Below the pieces are notes generated by a model. The model did not search any database and had not been told where the DNA came from. It saw only the letters and a list, made by a program, of their open reading frames with translations. Source: Pseudomonadota bacterium (GTDB taxonomy: Bacteria > Pseudomonadota > Gammaproteobacteria > Xanthomonadales > Xanthomonadaceae). Taken from it: a stretch of 43,284 nt of DNA. Location of the stretch: contig JAEWGI010000060.1 in the NCBI GenBank assembly GCA_023388355.1, forward strand, positions 1 through 43,284. The letters are read 5' to 3'. Shown here piece by piece: positions 1 through 8,438 of this stretch (position 1 is its first letter; every line of letters begins with the position of its first letter). A program made the position numbers and the translations under genes.

Positions 1-1605
1 ACCGCCACCGTCGCGGTGCCGGCGATCACCCGCCCCGCGGGCGAAGCCGCCGCCTGGTGGTTCCGCGAAGGCGCGGCGCAGGCCGCCAGCCGCGGCGCGC
101 ACGCCGGCCGCGCGAAGAACGTGATCCTGTTCGTGGGTGACGGGATGGGCGTCACTACCGTCAGCGCCGCGCGGATCTTCGAGGGCCAGCGCCTCGGCAA
201 GCCCGGCGAGGAGCACCTGCTGGGCTGGGAGCGTTTCCCGGCCACGGCGATCAGCCGGACCTACAACACCGACGCACAGACCCCGGATTCGGCCGGCACC
301 ATGACCGCGATGGCGACCGGCGCGAAGACGCGCATGGGCATGATCTCGGTCGGGCAGTCCGCCACCCGCGGCGATTGCGCGGCCAGCCTGCAGGCGCCCC
401 TGCTGAGCCTGTGGCAACTGGCCGCCGCCAGCGGCATGGCCACCGGCGCGGTGACCACCACCCGCCTCACCCACGCGACCCCCGCGGCGACCTTCAGCCA
501 CGTGCCGGACCGCGACTGGGAGAGTGACGCCGATGTTCCGGCGGCGGCGCGCGAGGCCGGGTGCACCGACATCGCCCGCCAGCTGGTGGAAGGCGGGTAT
601 GGCGCCGGCCCCGACGTGCTGCTGGGCGGCGGCCGCGGCAACTTCATGCCGCGCGAGCAGGCCGACCCCGAGTACCCGGCCTTGGCGGGCACCCGCACCG
701 ACGGCCGCGACCTGATCGCGCAGTGGCGTGCACGTCATCCGGGCGGCCGTTACGTCTGGAACGCACGCCAGCTGGACGACGCGCCCGCCGACGCCCCGCT
801 GCTGGGGCTGTTCGAGCGCGGCCACATGCAGTACGAGCACGACCGCGCCGGCGATGCCGGCGGCGAGCCCTCGCTGGCGGAGATGACCCGCGCGGCGATT
901 ACCCGCCTGCAGCGCAACCCGAATGGCTACGTGCTGCTGGTGGAGGGCGGCCGCATCGACCATGCGCACCATGCCGGCAACGCCTACCGCGCGCTGTCGG
1001 ATACCGCGGCGCTCAGCGATGCGGTGCGGGTGGCGGACGCGCTGACCTCCGACGCCGACACCCTGATCGTGGTGACGGCCGACCACTCGCACGTGCTGCA
1101 CTTCGCCGGCTATCCCACCCGCGGCAACCCCATCCTGGGGCTGGTGAAGGGCGGCAGCGGCGAAGGCGGCGATCCCGGCAAGCTGGCGCGCGACGCCAAC
1201 GGCCGCCCCTACACCACCCTGGGCTACGGCAACGGCCCCGGCTACGCGGGAGCCACTACGGCCTCGCCGGAGGGACCCAAGGCGTTCAACCACGATACGC
1301 GCGGCTTCCAGCCCGCGCGGCGTGGCCGGCCCGACCTGACCGCGGTCGACACCACGGGGCCGGATTACCTGCAGGAGGCGATGCTGCCGCTGGGCAGCGA
1401 GACCCACGGCGGCGAGGACGTCGGCGTGTGGGCGCGCGGGCCGGGGAGCGCGGCGGTGCGCGGCAGCATCGAGCAGAACGCGCTGTTCCACATCATGCTG
1501 CAGGCGACCCCCCGGCTGCGCCAGGCGCTGTGCGCCAAGGGCCTATGCGATGCCTCAGGCCTGCCGGTGGAGTTGCCGCGCGCGGCCGACTTCCGCGCGC
1601 GCTGA
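1..1605 (+). CDS. Alkaline phosphatase (5' truncated by window edge)
   Basis: This is an alkaline phosphatase of the PhoA-type superfamily, a metal-dependent phosphomonoesterase that normally acts in the periplasm. The frame is open from base 1, so the true start and the probable signal peptide lie outside the window; the GTG at 16 is only the first internal candidate. Numbering from that GTG, visible motifs are the metal-binding Asp in VGDGMG (about 41-45), the phosphorylated Ser in TPDSAGT (Ser92), THATPA, EGGRIDHAHH (about 310), ADHSH (about 356) and HGGED (about 464). All metal ligands and the nucleophile appear intact. About 530 residues remain, which fits the family. It converges on hemJ with a gap of only 6 bp and no visible terminator. 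Substrate is unknown. Confidence 0.9.
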   Translation, partial: TATVAVPAITRPAGEAAAWWFREGAAQAASRGAHAGRAKNVILFVGDGMGVTTVSAARIFEGQRLGKPGEEHLLGWERFPATAISRTYNTDAQTPDSAGTMTAMATGAKTRMGMISVGQSATRGDCAASLQAPLLSLWQLAAASGMATGAVTTTRLTHATPAATFSHVPDRDWESDADVPAAAREAGCTDIARQLVEGGYGAGPDVLLGGGRGNFMPREQADPEYPALAGTRTDGRDLIAQWRARHPGGRYVWNARQLDDAPADAPLLGLFERGHMQYEHDRAGDAGGEPSLAEMTRAAITRLQRNPNGYVLLVEGGRIDHAHHAGNAYRALSDTAALSDAVRVADALTSDADTLIVVTADHSHVLHFAGYPTRGNPILGLVKGGSGEGGDPGKLARDANGRPYTTLGYGNGPGYAGATTASPEGPKAFNHDTRGFQPARRGRPDLTAVDTTGPDYLQEAMLPLGSETHGGEDVGVWARGPGSAAVRGSIEQNALFHIMLQATPRLRQALCAKGLCDASGLPVELPRAADFRAR

Positions 1606-1611
1606 GATCCG

Positions 1612-2064
1612 TCAGAACGGCTTGGCCAGCACGAGCCAGGCGATCGCGACCAGCAGCAGCAGCGGGATCTCGTTGAACCAGCGCAGGGCGGTCCCGGTTG
1701 GCAGCGCGCGACCGGCGGCAGCGCCCTTCAGCCAGCGCCCGGCCACGAGGTAGTGGACGAAGGTGAGCACCACCAGCAGCAGCTTGGCATGCATCCATCC
1801 GGTGCCGGGCCCGACCATGGTCGGGAACTGCGGCAACACCCGGTAGCCCAGCCACGCCACCAGTCCGAGCAAGAATGTCAGCGCGAACATCACGTGCCCG
1901 AAGCGGTACAGCCGCCGGCCCATCAGCACCAGCCGCGCCTGCACGTCGGCCTGGCCCGCGGTCTCGGCGATGTTGACCAGGATCCGCGGCAGGTAGAAGA
2001 CGCTGGCCATGAACGCGATCACGAACACGAGGTGGGCGGTCTTGACCGCGAGGTAGGCCGTCAT
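1612..2064 (-). CDS. hemJ: Protoporphyrinogen oxidase HemJ
   Basis: HemJ (UPF0093) is a small inner-membrane protein that oxidises protoporphyrinogen IX to protoporphyrin IX in haem synthesis. The 150-residue product has about four hydrophobic helices. It shows family marks: a His in the first helix (KTAHLVF), FYLPR near residue 24, GWMHAKLLLV in the middle, and the C-terminal RWFNEIP...LAKPF ending typical of HemJ. ATG at 2064 is chosen because it opens directly into the first helix; the longer open frame upstream has no family character and overlaps the divergent methyltransferase gene. The gap to that neighbour is 44 bp. CopD-like proteins are the nearest alternative, but the C-terminal signature favours HemJ. 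Confidence 0.88.
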   Translation of the reverse strand: MTAYLAVKTAHLVFVIAFMASVFYLPRILVNIAETAGQADVQARLVLMGRRLYRFGHVMFALTFLLGLVAWLGYRVLPQFPTMVGPGTGWMHAKLLLVVLTFVHYLVAGRWLKGAAAGRALPTGTALRWFNEIPLLLLVAIAWLVLAKPF

Positions 2065-2096
2065 GGATGCGGTGGCTGCCGGGAGGAGTGAGCGTT

Positions 2097-2102
2097 TAGC
2101 AT
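2097..2102 (+). promoter_or_regulatory. -10-like TAGCAT, 6 nt before ATG
   Basis: TAGCAT is followed by exactly 6 nt and then the ATG at 2109. A start site at normal -10 spacing would fall on the A of the start codon, which predicts a leaderless transcript. No convincing -35 is seen. The same spacing recurs at other genes in the window. Confidence 0.45.
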
Positions 2103-2108
2103 GCCACG

Positions 2109-2714
2109 ATGGGCAAGACCTACGACCGCGCCTACTTCGACCGCTGGTACCGCCGTGGCGGGATCGGCGGCGCCGCGCGACTGGCGCGCAAGGTGGCGCT
2201 GGCGGTGGCCACCGCCGAATACCACCTGGAGCGGCCGATCCGCAGCGTGCTCGACATCGGCTGCGGCGAGGGCGCCTGGCGGGCGCCGTTGCTGAAGCTG
2301 CGGCCGACGCTCGACTACATCGGCTTCGATGCCAGCGAATACGCGGTCGCACGCTACGGCCGCGCCCGCAACCTGCACCTGGCGCGCTTCGGCGACTTCG
2401 CGCTGCTGCGTCCCTGCCCGCCCGCCGACCTGCTGGTGTGCAGCGACGTGCTGCACTACCTGCCAACCCGTGAACTGGACCGCGGCCTGCCCGCCCTGGC
2501 CGAACTCTGCGGCGGCGTGGCCTTCATCGAGGTGTTCGCGCGCGGCGACGACGCGATCGGCGACGACGAGCAGTTCCACCAACGACCGGCGGGCTTCTAC
2601 CTGCGCCGCCTGCAGGCCACCGGGCTGCGCCCGCTCGGCTCGCATTGCTGGCTGTCGCCGGCGCGGGTGGCGCATGCCGCAGCGATGGAATTGCCCGCGC
2701 TGGCCGGGGCATGA
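2109..2714 (+). CDS. Class I SAM-dependent methyltransferase
   Basis: This is a 201-residue predicted cytosolic methyltransferase with a Rossmann core. Motif I is LDIGCGEGAW (about residues 48-57), which binds S-adenosylmethionine. An acidic residue follows in YIGFDAS (about 72-78), and motif IV-like LLVCSDVLHYL lies near 108-118. These fit the Methyltransf_11/25 group. The substrate cannot be read from the sequence; HYL after motif IV is common in small-molecule methyltransferases. It is divergent from hemJ and 76 bp upstream of phaZ. The ATG at 2109 has no Shine-Dalgarno site and sits 6 nt after a -10-like box. Confidence 0.85.
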   Translation: MGKTYDRAYFDRWYRRGGIGGAARLARKVALAVATAEYHLERPIRSVLDIGCGEGAWRAPLLKLRPTLDYIGFDASEYAVARYGRARNLHLARFGDFALLRPCPPADLLVCSDVLHYLPTRELDRGLPALAELCGGVAFIEVFARGDDAIGDDEQFHQRPAGFYLRRLQATGLRPLGSHCWLSPARVAHAAAMELPALAGA

Positions 2715-2790
2715 CGGCGCTCACGGGACGTTGCCGTCGATACGCTATGCTGCGCCGCAACAACCCGCACCACCAGGATCCCGCCTGCCC

Positions 2791-4095
2791 ATGATGCTCT
2801 ACCAGTTGCACGAACTGTGGCGCTCCGGCGTTTCGCCCTATGCCTACTGGGCGCAGGCCGGCGCGCAGATGTTCTCGGCGCCCGACAGCTGGCTGTCCTC
2901 GCTGCCCGGCTCGGACCGCACCGCCGCCGGCTTCGAGCTCATGCACCGGCTCGGCAAGGGCTACGAGAAGCCGGAATTCGGGATCCACCAGATCGAGGTC
3001 GAGGGCCTGTCGATCCCGGTGGTCGAGCGGGTCGCGCTGGAGAAACCGTTCTGCCGGCTGCTGCGCTTCAAGCGCTACCACGACCAGGCCGACGGCCTGG
3101 CGCGCATGAAGGACGACCCCACCGTGCTGGTGGTGGCGCCGCTGTCTGGCCACCACGCCACCCTGCTGCGCGACACCGTGCGGACCCTGCTGGCCGACCA
3201 CAAGGTCTACATCACCGACTGGACCGACGCGCGCATGGTCCCGGCAAGCGAGGGACCGTTCCACCTCGACGACTACGTCGGCTACGTGCAGGACTTCATC
3301 CGCCACATCGGCACCGACAACCTGCACGTGATCAGCGTCTGCCAGCCGACCGTGCCGGTGCTGGCGGCGATCTCGCTGATGGCCGCCAACGGCGAGGCGC
3401 TGCCCAGGTCGATGACCATGATGGGCGGCCCGATCGACCCGCGCGAGTCGCCCACCTCGGTCAACAACCTGGCCACCCGCCAGCCGCTGTGGTGGTTCCG
3501 CAACCACGTGATCCACAACGTGCCGGCCAACTACCCGGGCGCGGGGCGGCCCGTGTATCCGGGCTTCCTGCAGCATATGGGGTTCGTGGCGATGAACCCG
3601 GAGCGCCACAGCACATCGCACTGGGATTTCTACCAGGACCTGATCAAGGGCGACCTCAGCTCGGCCGAATCGCACCGCAAGTTCTACGACGAGTACAACG
3701 CCGTTCTGGACATGCCGGCGGAGTATTACCTCGACACCATCCGCACCGTGTTCCAGGAGTTCCTGCTGCCGCGTGGACTGTGGGACGTGCGCGGCCAGCG
3801 TGTGGACCCGTCGAAGATCCGCGACTGCGCGCTGCTCACCATCGAAGGCGAGCTCGACGACATTTCCGGCGAAGGCCAGACGCGCGCCGCGCACACCCTG
3901 TGCACGGGCATCCCCGCCGCGCAGCGCGAGCACCTCACCGCCAAGGGCGCCGGCCACTACGGCATCTTCAGCGGCCGCCGCTGGCGCACGATGATCTACC
4001 CGCAGCTGCGCGACTTCATCGCGCGCCACGCGCCCGCCAAACCAGCCGCCGGCGCCACGGCTGCCGCGACCCGCAAGAAGGCGGCCGCAAGCTGA
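2791..4095 (+). CDS. phaZ: Intracellular polyhydroxybutyrate depolymerase
   Basis: This is an alpha/beta-hydrolase of the intracellular PHB depolymerase family, which mobilises stored polyhydroxyalkanoate in the cytosol. The 434-residue product carries SVCQPT with Cys184 in the nucleophile position, GELDD (Asp356/357) and GAGHYG with His389. These match the Cys-Asp-His triad known for Ralstonia PhaZ1, offset by one residue. There is no signal peptide. ATG 2791 (next ATG 2794) is chosen because the family begins MLYQLHE; AGGA lies upstream and TATGCT at 2748 could be the -10. The last 20 residues form an Ala/Lys-rich tail. No PHA synthase or phasin gene is in the window. Confidence 0.92.
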   Translation: MMLYQLHELWRSGVSPYAYWAQAGAQMFSAPDSWLSSLPGSDRTAAGFELMHRLGKGYEKPEFGIHQIEVEGLSIPVVERVALEKPFCRLLRFKRYHDQADGLARMKDDPTVLVVAPLSGHHATLLRDTVRTLLADHKVYITDWTDARMVPASEGPFHLDDYVGYVQDFIRHIGTDNLHVISVCQPTVPVLAAISLMAANGEALPRSMTMMGGPIDPRESPTSVNNLATRQPLWWFRNHVIHNVPANYPGAGRPVYPGFLQHMGFVAMNPERHSTSHWDFYQDLIKGDLSSAESHRKFYDEYNAVLDMPAEYYLDTIRTVFQEFLLPRGLWDVRGQRVDPSKIRDCALLTIEGELDDISGEGQTRAAHTLCTGIPAAQREHLTAKGAGHYGIFSGRRWRTMIYPQLRDFIARHAPAKPAAGATAAATRKKAAAS

Positions 4096-4136
4096 TCCGG
4101 CGGCGCTATGCTGCGGCTTTCCCCCGGAAGCCGCCC

Positions 4137-5051
4137 ATGCGCCTTGCATCGCTCGCCGCCCTCGTCGCCCTCGCCCTGGCGGCACCCGCCGCCGCCGACA
4201 CGCCGCCCAAGCGCAAGTCGGCCCAGGAGATCATCGACGCCGCGCCCGCCTCGGCGTGGCGCGACCTCGATCCGGCCAACACGCTCTATATGGAGCTGCC
4301 GGCGGGCCGGGTGGTGATCGAACTGGCGCCCGGCTTTGCGCCGGCGCATGTCGCCAACATCCGCACGATGGCCAGGGGCGGATTCTGGGACGGGCTGACG
4401 ATCTACCGGTCGCAGGACAACTTCGTGGTCCAGTTCGGCGATCCGGAAGGCGAGGAAGCGGGCAAGGCCAAGCCCTACCCAACCGGCACGAAGACCAGAC
4501 TGCCGGCCGAGTTCACCCGCGCCGCCACCGGCGCGCGCTTCGACCGCCTGCCCGACGTCGATGGCTGGGCGCCGCAGGTGGGCTTCATCGACGGCATGCC
4601 GGCCGGCCACGATCCCAAGGCTGGCAAGGCCTGGATCGCGCACTGCTACGGCGTGCTGGGCGCGGGTCGCAACAACGCGCCGGACAGCAGCATCGGTGCC
4701 GAGCTCTACGTGGTGATCGGGCAGGCGCCGCGCGCGCTCGACCACCAGCTGACCGTGGTTGGGCGCGTGGTGAAGGGCATGGAACTTCTCAGCGCCACGC
4801 CGCGGGGCTCGGGCCCGCTGGGGTTCTACGAATCGCCAGAACAGCGCGCGCCGATCACCGCGATCCGCCTCGCCAGTGAGGTGCCGGTAGCCGAGCGCAC
4901 GCCGCTGCAGCTGCTGCGCACCGACAGCCAGGCCTTCATCGACGCCACCGAAGCCCGCCGCAACCGGGTGGACGACTTCTACTCCGAGCCCGCGGGCCAT
5001 ATCGACCTGTGCAACGTGCCGCTTCCCACGCGCGCGCCGCCGGCCGCCTGA
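4137..5051 (+). CDS. Secreted cyclophilin-type peptidylprolyl isomerase
   Basis: This is a predicted periplasmic proline cis-trans isomerase that assists folding of exported proteins. The 304-residue product starts with a clear signal peptide (cleavage likely after APAAA, residue 20). The cyclophilin core follows: ELAPGFAPAHVANIRTMARGGFWDGLTIYR (split here for reading) with the catalytic-type Arg in IYRSQ, then VVQFGDP, and later LDHQLTVVGRVVKGME near the C-terminus. The domain has an enlarged loop rich in charged residues after QFGDP and a 50-residue C-terminal extension. ATG 4137 is preceded by GGAAG, and TATGCT at 4107 may be the -10. It follows phaZ by 41 bp but probably has its own promoter. 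Confidence 0.88.
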   Translation: MRLASLAALVALALAAPAAADTPPKRKSAQEIIDAAPASAWRDLDPANTLYMELPAGRVVIELAPGFAPAHVANIRTMARGGFWDGLTIYRSQDNFVVQFGDPEGEEAGKAKPYPTGTKTRLPAEFTRAATGARFDRLPDVDGWAPQVGFIDGMPAGHDPKAGKAWIAHCYGVLGAGRNNAPDSSIGAELYVVIGQAPRALDHQLTVVGRVVKGMELLSATPRGSGPLGFYESPEQRAPITAIRLASEVPVAERTPLQLLRTDSQAFIDATEARRNRVDDFYSEPAGHIDLCNVPLPTRAPPAA

Positions 5052-5119
5052 GCGCGCCCGTCACCGATCCTTCGCCGCCGCCTGCCTAGCCTGACCGCCC
5101 CCCCAAGGACGCCCCGACC

Positions 5120-5413
5120 ATGCCCATGATGCGAATCCGCCTGACCGGCAGCGAAGCCGACGTGCGCGCCATCTCCAACCTGCTGCAGAGCCTGGATGGC
5201 ATCGAGCACGTCGAGGAGATCGCCGACCTGATGCCGCACATGGACGATGCCGATTCCAGCTCGGCCGGGCTCAGCGACGTCGAGGGACCCGACCTGCACG
5301 TGCTGGAAGTGGACGCGCCAAACGATTCCACCGCGCGCAAGGTGCGCGAGGCGGTGGAGGCGCTGGCGTTCGACCTCGACATGGTCGCCGAATTCGTCGA
5401 CGACGAGGACTGA
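5120..5413 (+). CDS. Small acidic protein of unknown function
   Basis: I do not recognise a characterised family. The 97-residue product is strongly acidic, ending EFVDDED, with no signal peptide or membrane segment. An N-terminal beta-alpha unit (RIRLTGSEADVRAISNLLQS) and a similar C-terminal one (LHVLEVDAPNDSTARKVREA) flank an acidic, Met-rich linker, which suggests a small two-repeat alpha/beta fold. AAGGA lies about 10 nt before ATG 5120; in-frame ATGs at 5126 and 5129 are alternatives. TAGCCT near 5086 could be a -10. It converges on the DUF4349 gene with an 9-bp gap. Confidence 0.7.
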   Translation: MPMMRIRLTGSEADVRAISNLLQSLDGIEHVEEIADLMPHMDDADSSSAGLSDVEGPDLHVLEVDAPNDSTARKVREAVEALAFDLDMVAEFVDDED

Positions 5414-5422
5414 GCCGCCCGC

Positions 5423-6262
5423 TCAGCGCCGCCGGCGGCGCAGCCAGCGCAGCAGCGTCGCCAGCAGTCCCAGCGCCAGCAGCACCGGGACCAGGAAGGC
5501 TCCCGCGCGGATGGTCCAAGCGGCCCCGCTCGAGAACAGCCTGCCGATGTCGCGCACCGCCTGCGCGACCTCGTTGCGACCCTCCTGCCCACCCGGTGGC
5601 GTGAGGGCGAGCGTGAGCAACTGCGTGTCGATCCGGCGCGCATGCTGCGCACCTACTTGCTCGGCGGCCTGCAGCTGGGCCTCCGCCTCGGCCATGCGCT
5701 GCGACAGCGCGATCATGTCGGCCACGGACAGGTCGCGCCGCTGCTGGAATTCCCGCAGTCGCGCCAGCTCGCGCCGCAGCCGCTCCTGCACCTGGCGGTT
5801 GTCGCGCACCGCCACCGCCAGGTCCTCGGCGTGCGTGCTGCGGCTGCCCAGGCGGGCACCCCGGCTGGCAAGCGCGATCATCGGTTCCACCCCCGCGGGC
5901 GCGATCCGCATGCCCAGGGTGGCGCTGGGGAAATCGCCGCCGGCCTGCTGCACGTTGAGCACCACGCAGGGACCGAAGCGGCGGCTCTCGCAGGCCGCGC
6001 GCACCACCTGCAGGCGCGGTGCGATTGCATCGGCATCGATGGCGATGGCCGCGTGGTGCTCGTAGGCCAGCATCGCCCCGATGGCCACGTCGCCGCCGTC
6101 ACCCGGGCCGGGAGCCGACGGCGCAGAAGCACTCACGGGCGCACTGGCGATCTCCGCCTCGCCGGCGCGCCCTGCGCTTTCCTGCGCCATGTCCGCGGCC
6201 TGGCAGCCCGCCAGCACTGCCACCAGCGCAAGCAGCGCTACGCTCAACCTGCGTTTGCCCAT
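5423..6262 (-). CDS. DUF4349-domain lipoprotein
   Basis: This is a 279-residue predicted membrane-anchored lipoprotein. The N-terminal signal ends in the lipobox VLAGC (Cys about residue 19). The middle carries a DUF4349-like domain, a central helical region with RQVQERLRRELARLREF likely forms a coiled coil, and a C-terminal hydrophobic helix (FLVPVLLALGLLATLLRWL) is followed by a run of Arg. This lipid anchor plus coiled coil plus membrane helix is the usual DUF4349 layout; its role is unknown. The ATG at 6262 is preferred over an ATG 15 nt upstream because GGAGGTGAGG, a strong ribosome binding site, lies between them. Confidence 0.82.
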   Translation of the reverse strand: MGKRRLSVALLALVAVLAGCQAADMAQESAGRAGEAEIASAPVSASAPSAPGPGDGGDVAIGAMLAYEHHAAIAIDADAIAPRLQVVRAACESRRFGPCVVLNVQQAGGDFPSATLGMRIAPAGVEPMIALASRGARLGSRSTHAEDLAVAVRDNRQVQERLRRELARLREFQQRRDLSVADMIALSQRMAEAEAQLQAAEQVGAQHARRIDTQLLTLALTPPGGQEGRNEVAQAVRDIGRLFSSGAAWTIRAGAFLVPVLLALGLLATLLRWLRRRRR

Positions 6263-6328
6263 CCTCACCTCCATCATCTACCCGCCCGGGGCGTCAGCAT
6301 GGTGAACGCGCGACGGGCGCCGACGGGG

Positions 6329-6682
6329 TCAGCGGGCCGCACCGTCGTACGTCACGACCTTCAGTCCTGACAGGTCGACGCCTTCCAGGCAGCGCACGTT
6401 GACTGCCGCGACCTGCGCCCCGGTCTTCGGGTCGACGCCATCGCTGAACGGCGCGATCCCGCAAGTGGGGCAGAAGTGATGGCGGATCGCGTGGGTGTTG
6501 AAGGTGTAGGTCGCCATGTCCGCTTCCGCGGTGGCCAGTGCCAGCGCACTGCGCGGGAAGAACGCGAGCAGGCTTCCGCGGCGTCGGCAGAGCGAACAGT
6601 TGCAGTCGATCACGGCATCCAGCTCGCCCTCGAGCGTGAACGCGATGCGGCCGCAATGACAACTGCCTTGATGGGTGGCCAT
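6329..6682 (-). CDS. GFA-family (CENP-V/GFA) zinc protein
   Basis: This 117-residue protein belongs to the glutathione-dependent formaldehyde-activating (GFA) family, a small beta-fold with two zinc sites. Cys ligands are seen in SCHCGR (residues 8 and 10), DCNCSLC (about 27-32) and FCPTCG (about 71-74). The family name reflects one characterised member; most paralogues, including this one, have no proven substrate. The start has a good site, GGAGGA, in the 40-bp gap that separates it from the upstream serine hydrolase on the same strand. The two may be co-transcribed. Confidence 0.87.
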   Translation of the reverse strand: MATHQGSCHCGRIAFTLEGELDAVIDCNCSLCRRRGSLLAFFPRSALALATAEADMATYTFNTHAIRHHFCPTCGIAPFSDGVDPKTGAQVAAVNVRCLEGVDLSGLKVVTYDGAAR

Positions 6683-6722
6683 GCGTGTCCTCCGTTGTCG
6701 GCTGACCCCAGCTTGCCAGTGC

Positions 6723-8348
6723 TCAGGGCACCGGCGCCAGCCGCAGGTCCTGGAAGTTGAAGCTGAAGTCCGTCAGCGGCGAGATCGGCTCCATCCGCAA
6801 CTCGCGCACCTTGCCGTCGGGATCCAGCGCGAAGCTGAGGAACGCGTCGGCATTCAGGCTGCGGTCGCGCCAACGCACGATGAAGGTGTCGTGCTGCCAG
6901 TGCTCGACATCGCCCAGCAGTTCAGCGGTCTTCGCGAACTGCAATTCCAGCCCCTTGCGCCCCTGGCGGATGTGCACATCGCCATACCAGGGGTCGCGGT
7001 AGGTGCCGGCGTAGCGGGCCAGCGGCAGTGACGGCCTGGAGCCGGCGTCACGGGCGGCGAGATGCTTCTGCCAGTCCTCGTCAGCGCCCGACTGGGCCTT
7101 GGCAAGAGCTGCCGCGTAGGCCGCGGTCCAGTCATGCGGGCCGGTGCCGAGCATCATGTCCAGCGCGGCGTAGGTGATCGCATGGAAGGCGTGCCCGACT
7201 TCCGCATTGGTCAGCACCACCACGCCCAGCTTGCGGCCCGGCACCAGCGTCAATCGCGACACCTGCCCCGGCCAGCCGCCGGTATGCCAGACCAGCTTGT
7301 GGCCGGCATAGTCGGACAGCTGCCAGCCCTGCCCGTAGCCGAGGAAGTTCGGCACCATAGGCGCCAGCTCCGGCACCGACGGCTTGCCCACCGGGATCGG
7401 AGTGAGCATCGTCCACATCTCGCGCTGGCGGTCTTCCGAGAACAGGCGCGTGCCGTCGGCAGTGGCGCCACCAGCGAGCTGCAGGTTCATCCACTTGGCC
7501 AGGTCGTGCACGCTGGAGTACATCCCGCCGGCGCCGGACACATTGCGCCAGCTGGTCACGCCGACCGGGCGCAGGTCGGTGAAATCGAACTTCGCATGGC
7601 CGGTGGCCACGTTGTCGCCGCGCTTGAGGTCGTCGCTGTTGTAGCGGGTCTCCTGCATGCCCAGCGGTCCGAAGATGCGGCGCTCCAGGAACTGCTTGAA
7701 CGGCATGCCGCTGGCCTCTTCCACCACCAGCTGGGCCACGCCGAACAGGATGTTGTCGTAGGCGTACTTCTCGCGGAAGCCGCCGGTCAGGGGCACGTCC
7801 TTCAGCCGCTGGGCCACTTCGCGGGTGGTGTAGGTGGTGGTGGGCCAGTACAGCAGGTCGCCGGCACCCAGGCTCAGGCCGCTGCGGTGCGCAAGCAGGT
7901 CGCGCACCTGCATCTCGCGGGTGACGTAGGGATCGCTCATGCGGAACCACGGCAAGTGGTCGATGACGCGGTCGGTGGTCTTCAGCTTGCCGTCGTCCTG
8001 CAGCATGTTCAACGCGGCGGCGGTGAACGCCTTGGTGTTGGAGGCGATCGCGAACATGGTGTGCGCATCGACTTTCGCCGGCTTGCCCATCTCGCGCACC
8101 CCGTAGCCGCGCTCCAGGACCAGCTTGCCGTCGTGCACGATGGCCACCGCCACGCCCGGCACGTCGAACTGCTCCTGCACGCGCGCGACCAGTGCGTCGA
8201 ACTGCTGCAGCTGGCGCGCGTCCGGACCCGCCCAGGCCACGGGCGCGATGGTGTCGTCGATCAGGACCGGTGGCGGCTGCTGCGCGCGCGCGGGCAGCGC
8301 CACGGCAAGCGTGAGGGCAAGGCTGGCGGCAAGGGTGTGCAAGCGCAT
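6723..8348 (-). CDS. Secreted serine hydrolase (beta-lactamase class C-like, DUF3471)
   Basis: This is a serine-active penicillin-binding/beta-lactamase-fold hydrolase (Pfam Beta-lactamase) predicted to be periplasmic. The 541-residue product has a signal peptide ending near ALPARA (residue 22). Catalytic motifs are SNTK (Ser103-Lys106), YDN (Tyr197-Asn199) and HTG (355-357), all intact. A C-terminal DUF3471-type beta domain covers roughly 440-541. Such proteins usually act as esterases or D-amino peptidases; true beta-lactamase activity is unlikely but not excluded. The start ATG at 8348 opens the signal peptide, and CATACT about 30 nt upstream may be the -10. It is divergent from the DUF72 gene. 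Confidence 0.9.
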   Translation of the reverse strand: MRLHTLAASLALTLAVALPARAQQPPPVLIDDTIAPVAWAGPDARQLQQFDALVARVQEQFDVPGVAVAIVHDGKLVLERGYGVREMGKPAKVDAHTMFAIASNTKAFTAAALNMLQDDGKLKTTDRVIDHLPWFRMSDPYVTREMQVRDLLAHRSGLSLGAGDLLYWPTTTYTTREVAQRLKDVPLTGGFREKYAYDNILFGVAQLVVEEASGMPFKQFLERRIFGPLGMQETRYNSDDLKRGDNVATGHAKFDFTDLRPVGVTSWRNVSGAGGMYSSVHDLAKWMNLQLAGGATADGTRLFSEDRQREMWTMLTPIPVGKPSVPELAPMVPNFLGYGQGWQLSDYAGHKLVWHTGGWPGQVSRLTLVPGRKLGVVVLTNAEVGHAFHAITYAALDMMLGTGPHDWTAAYAAALAKAQSGADEDWQKHLAARDAGSRPSLPLARYAGTYRDPWYGDVHIRQGRKGLELQFAKTAELLGDVEHWQHDTFIVRWRDRSLNADAFLSFALDPDGKVRELRMEPISPLTDFSFNFQDLRLAPVP

Positions 8349-8426
8349 GAAACGTCCCGGATGGCGGTGTCCGGGAAGTATGCCGGCGGAATCCCAACCG
8401 CGCCCATGCGCCGCCGGCCTGCGCGC

Positions 8427-8432
8427 TATCCT
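8427..8432 (+). promoter_or_regulatory. -10-like TATCCT, 6 nt before ATG
   Basis: TATCCT is followed by GCGGCC and then ATG 8439, so the predicted start site is the start codon itself. The surrounding CGCTATCCTGCGG resembles sequences before phaZ, the cyclophilin gene and the phosphodiesterase gene. Confidence 0.5.
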
Positions 8433-8438
8433 GCGGCC

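Noticed and set aside
2524..4185. 553-residue minus-strand frame over phaZ
   Set aside because: It is a shadow of phaZ codons with no recognisable domain.
6723..8348. Beta-lactamase resistance gene
   Set aside because: The S-x-x-K, Y-x-N and HTG motifs are shared by esterases and peptidases; the extra DUF3471 domain and chromosomal context do not support a resistance role.
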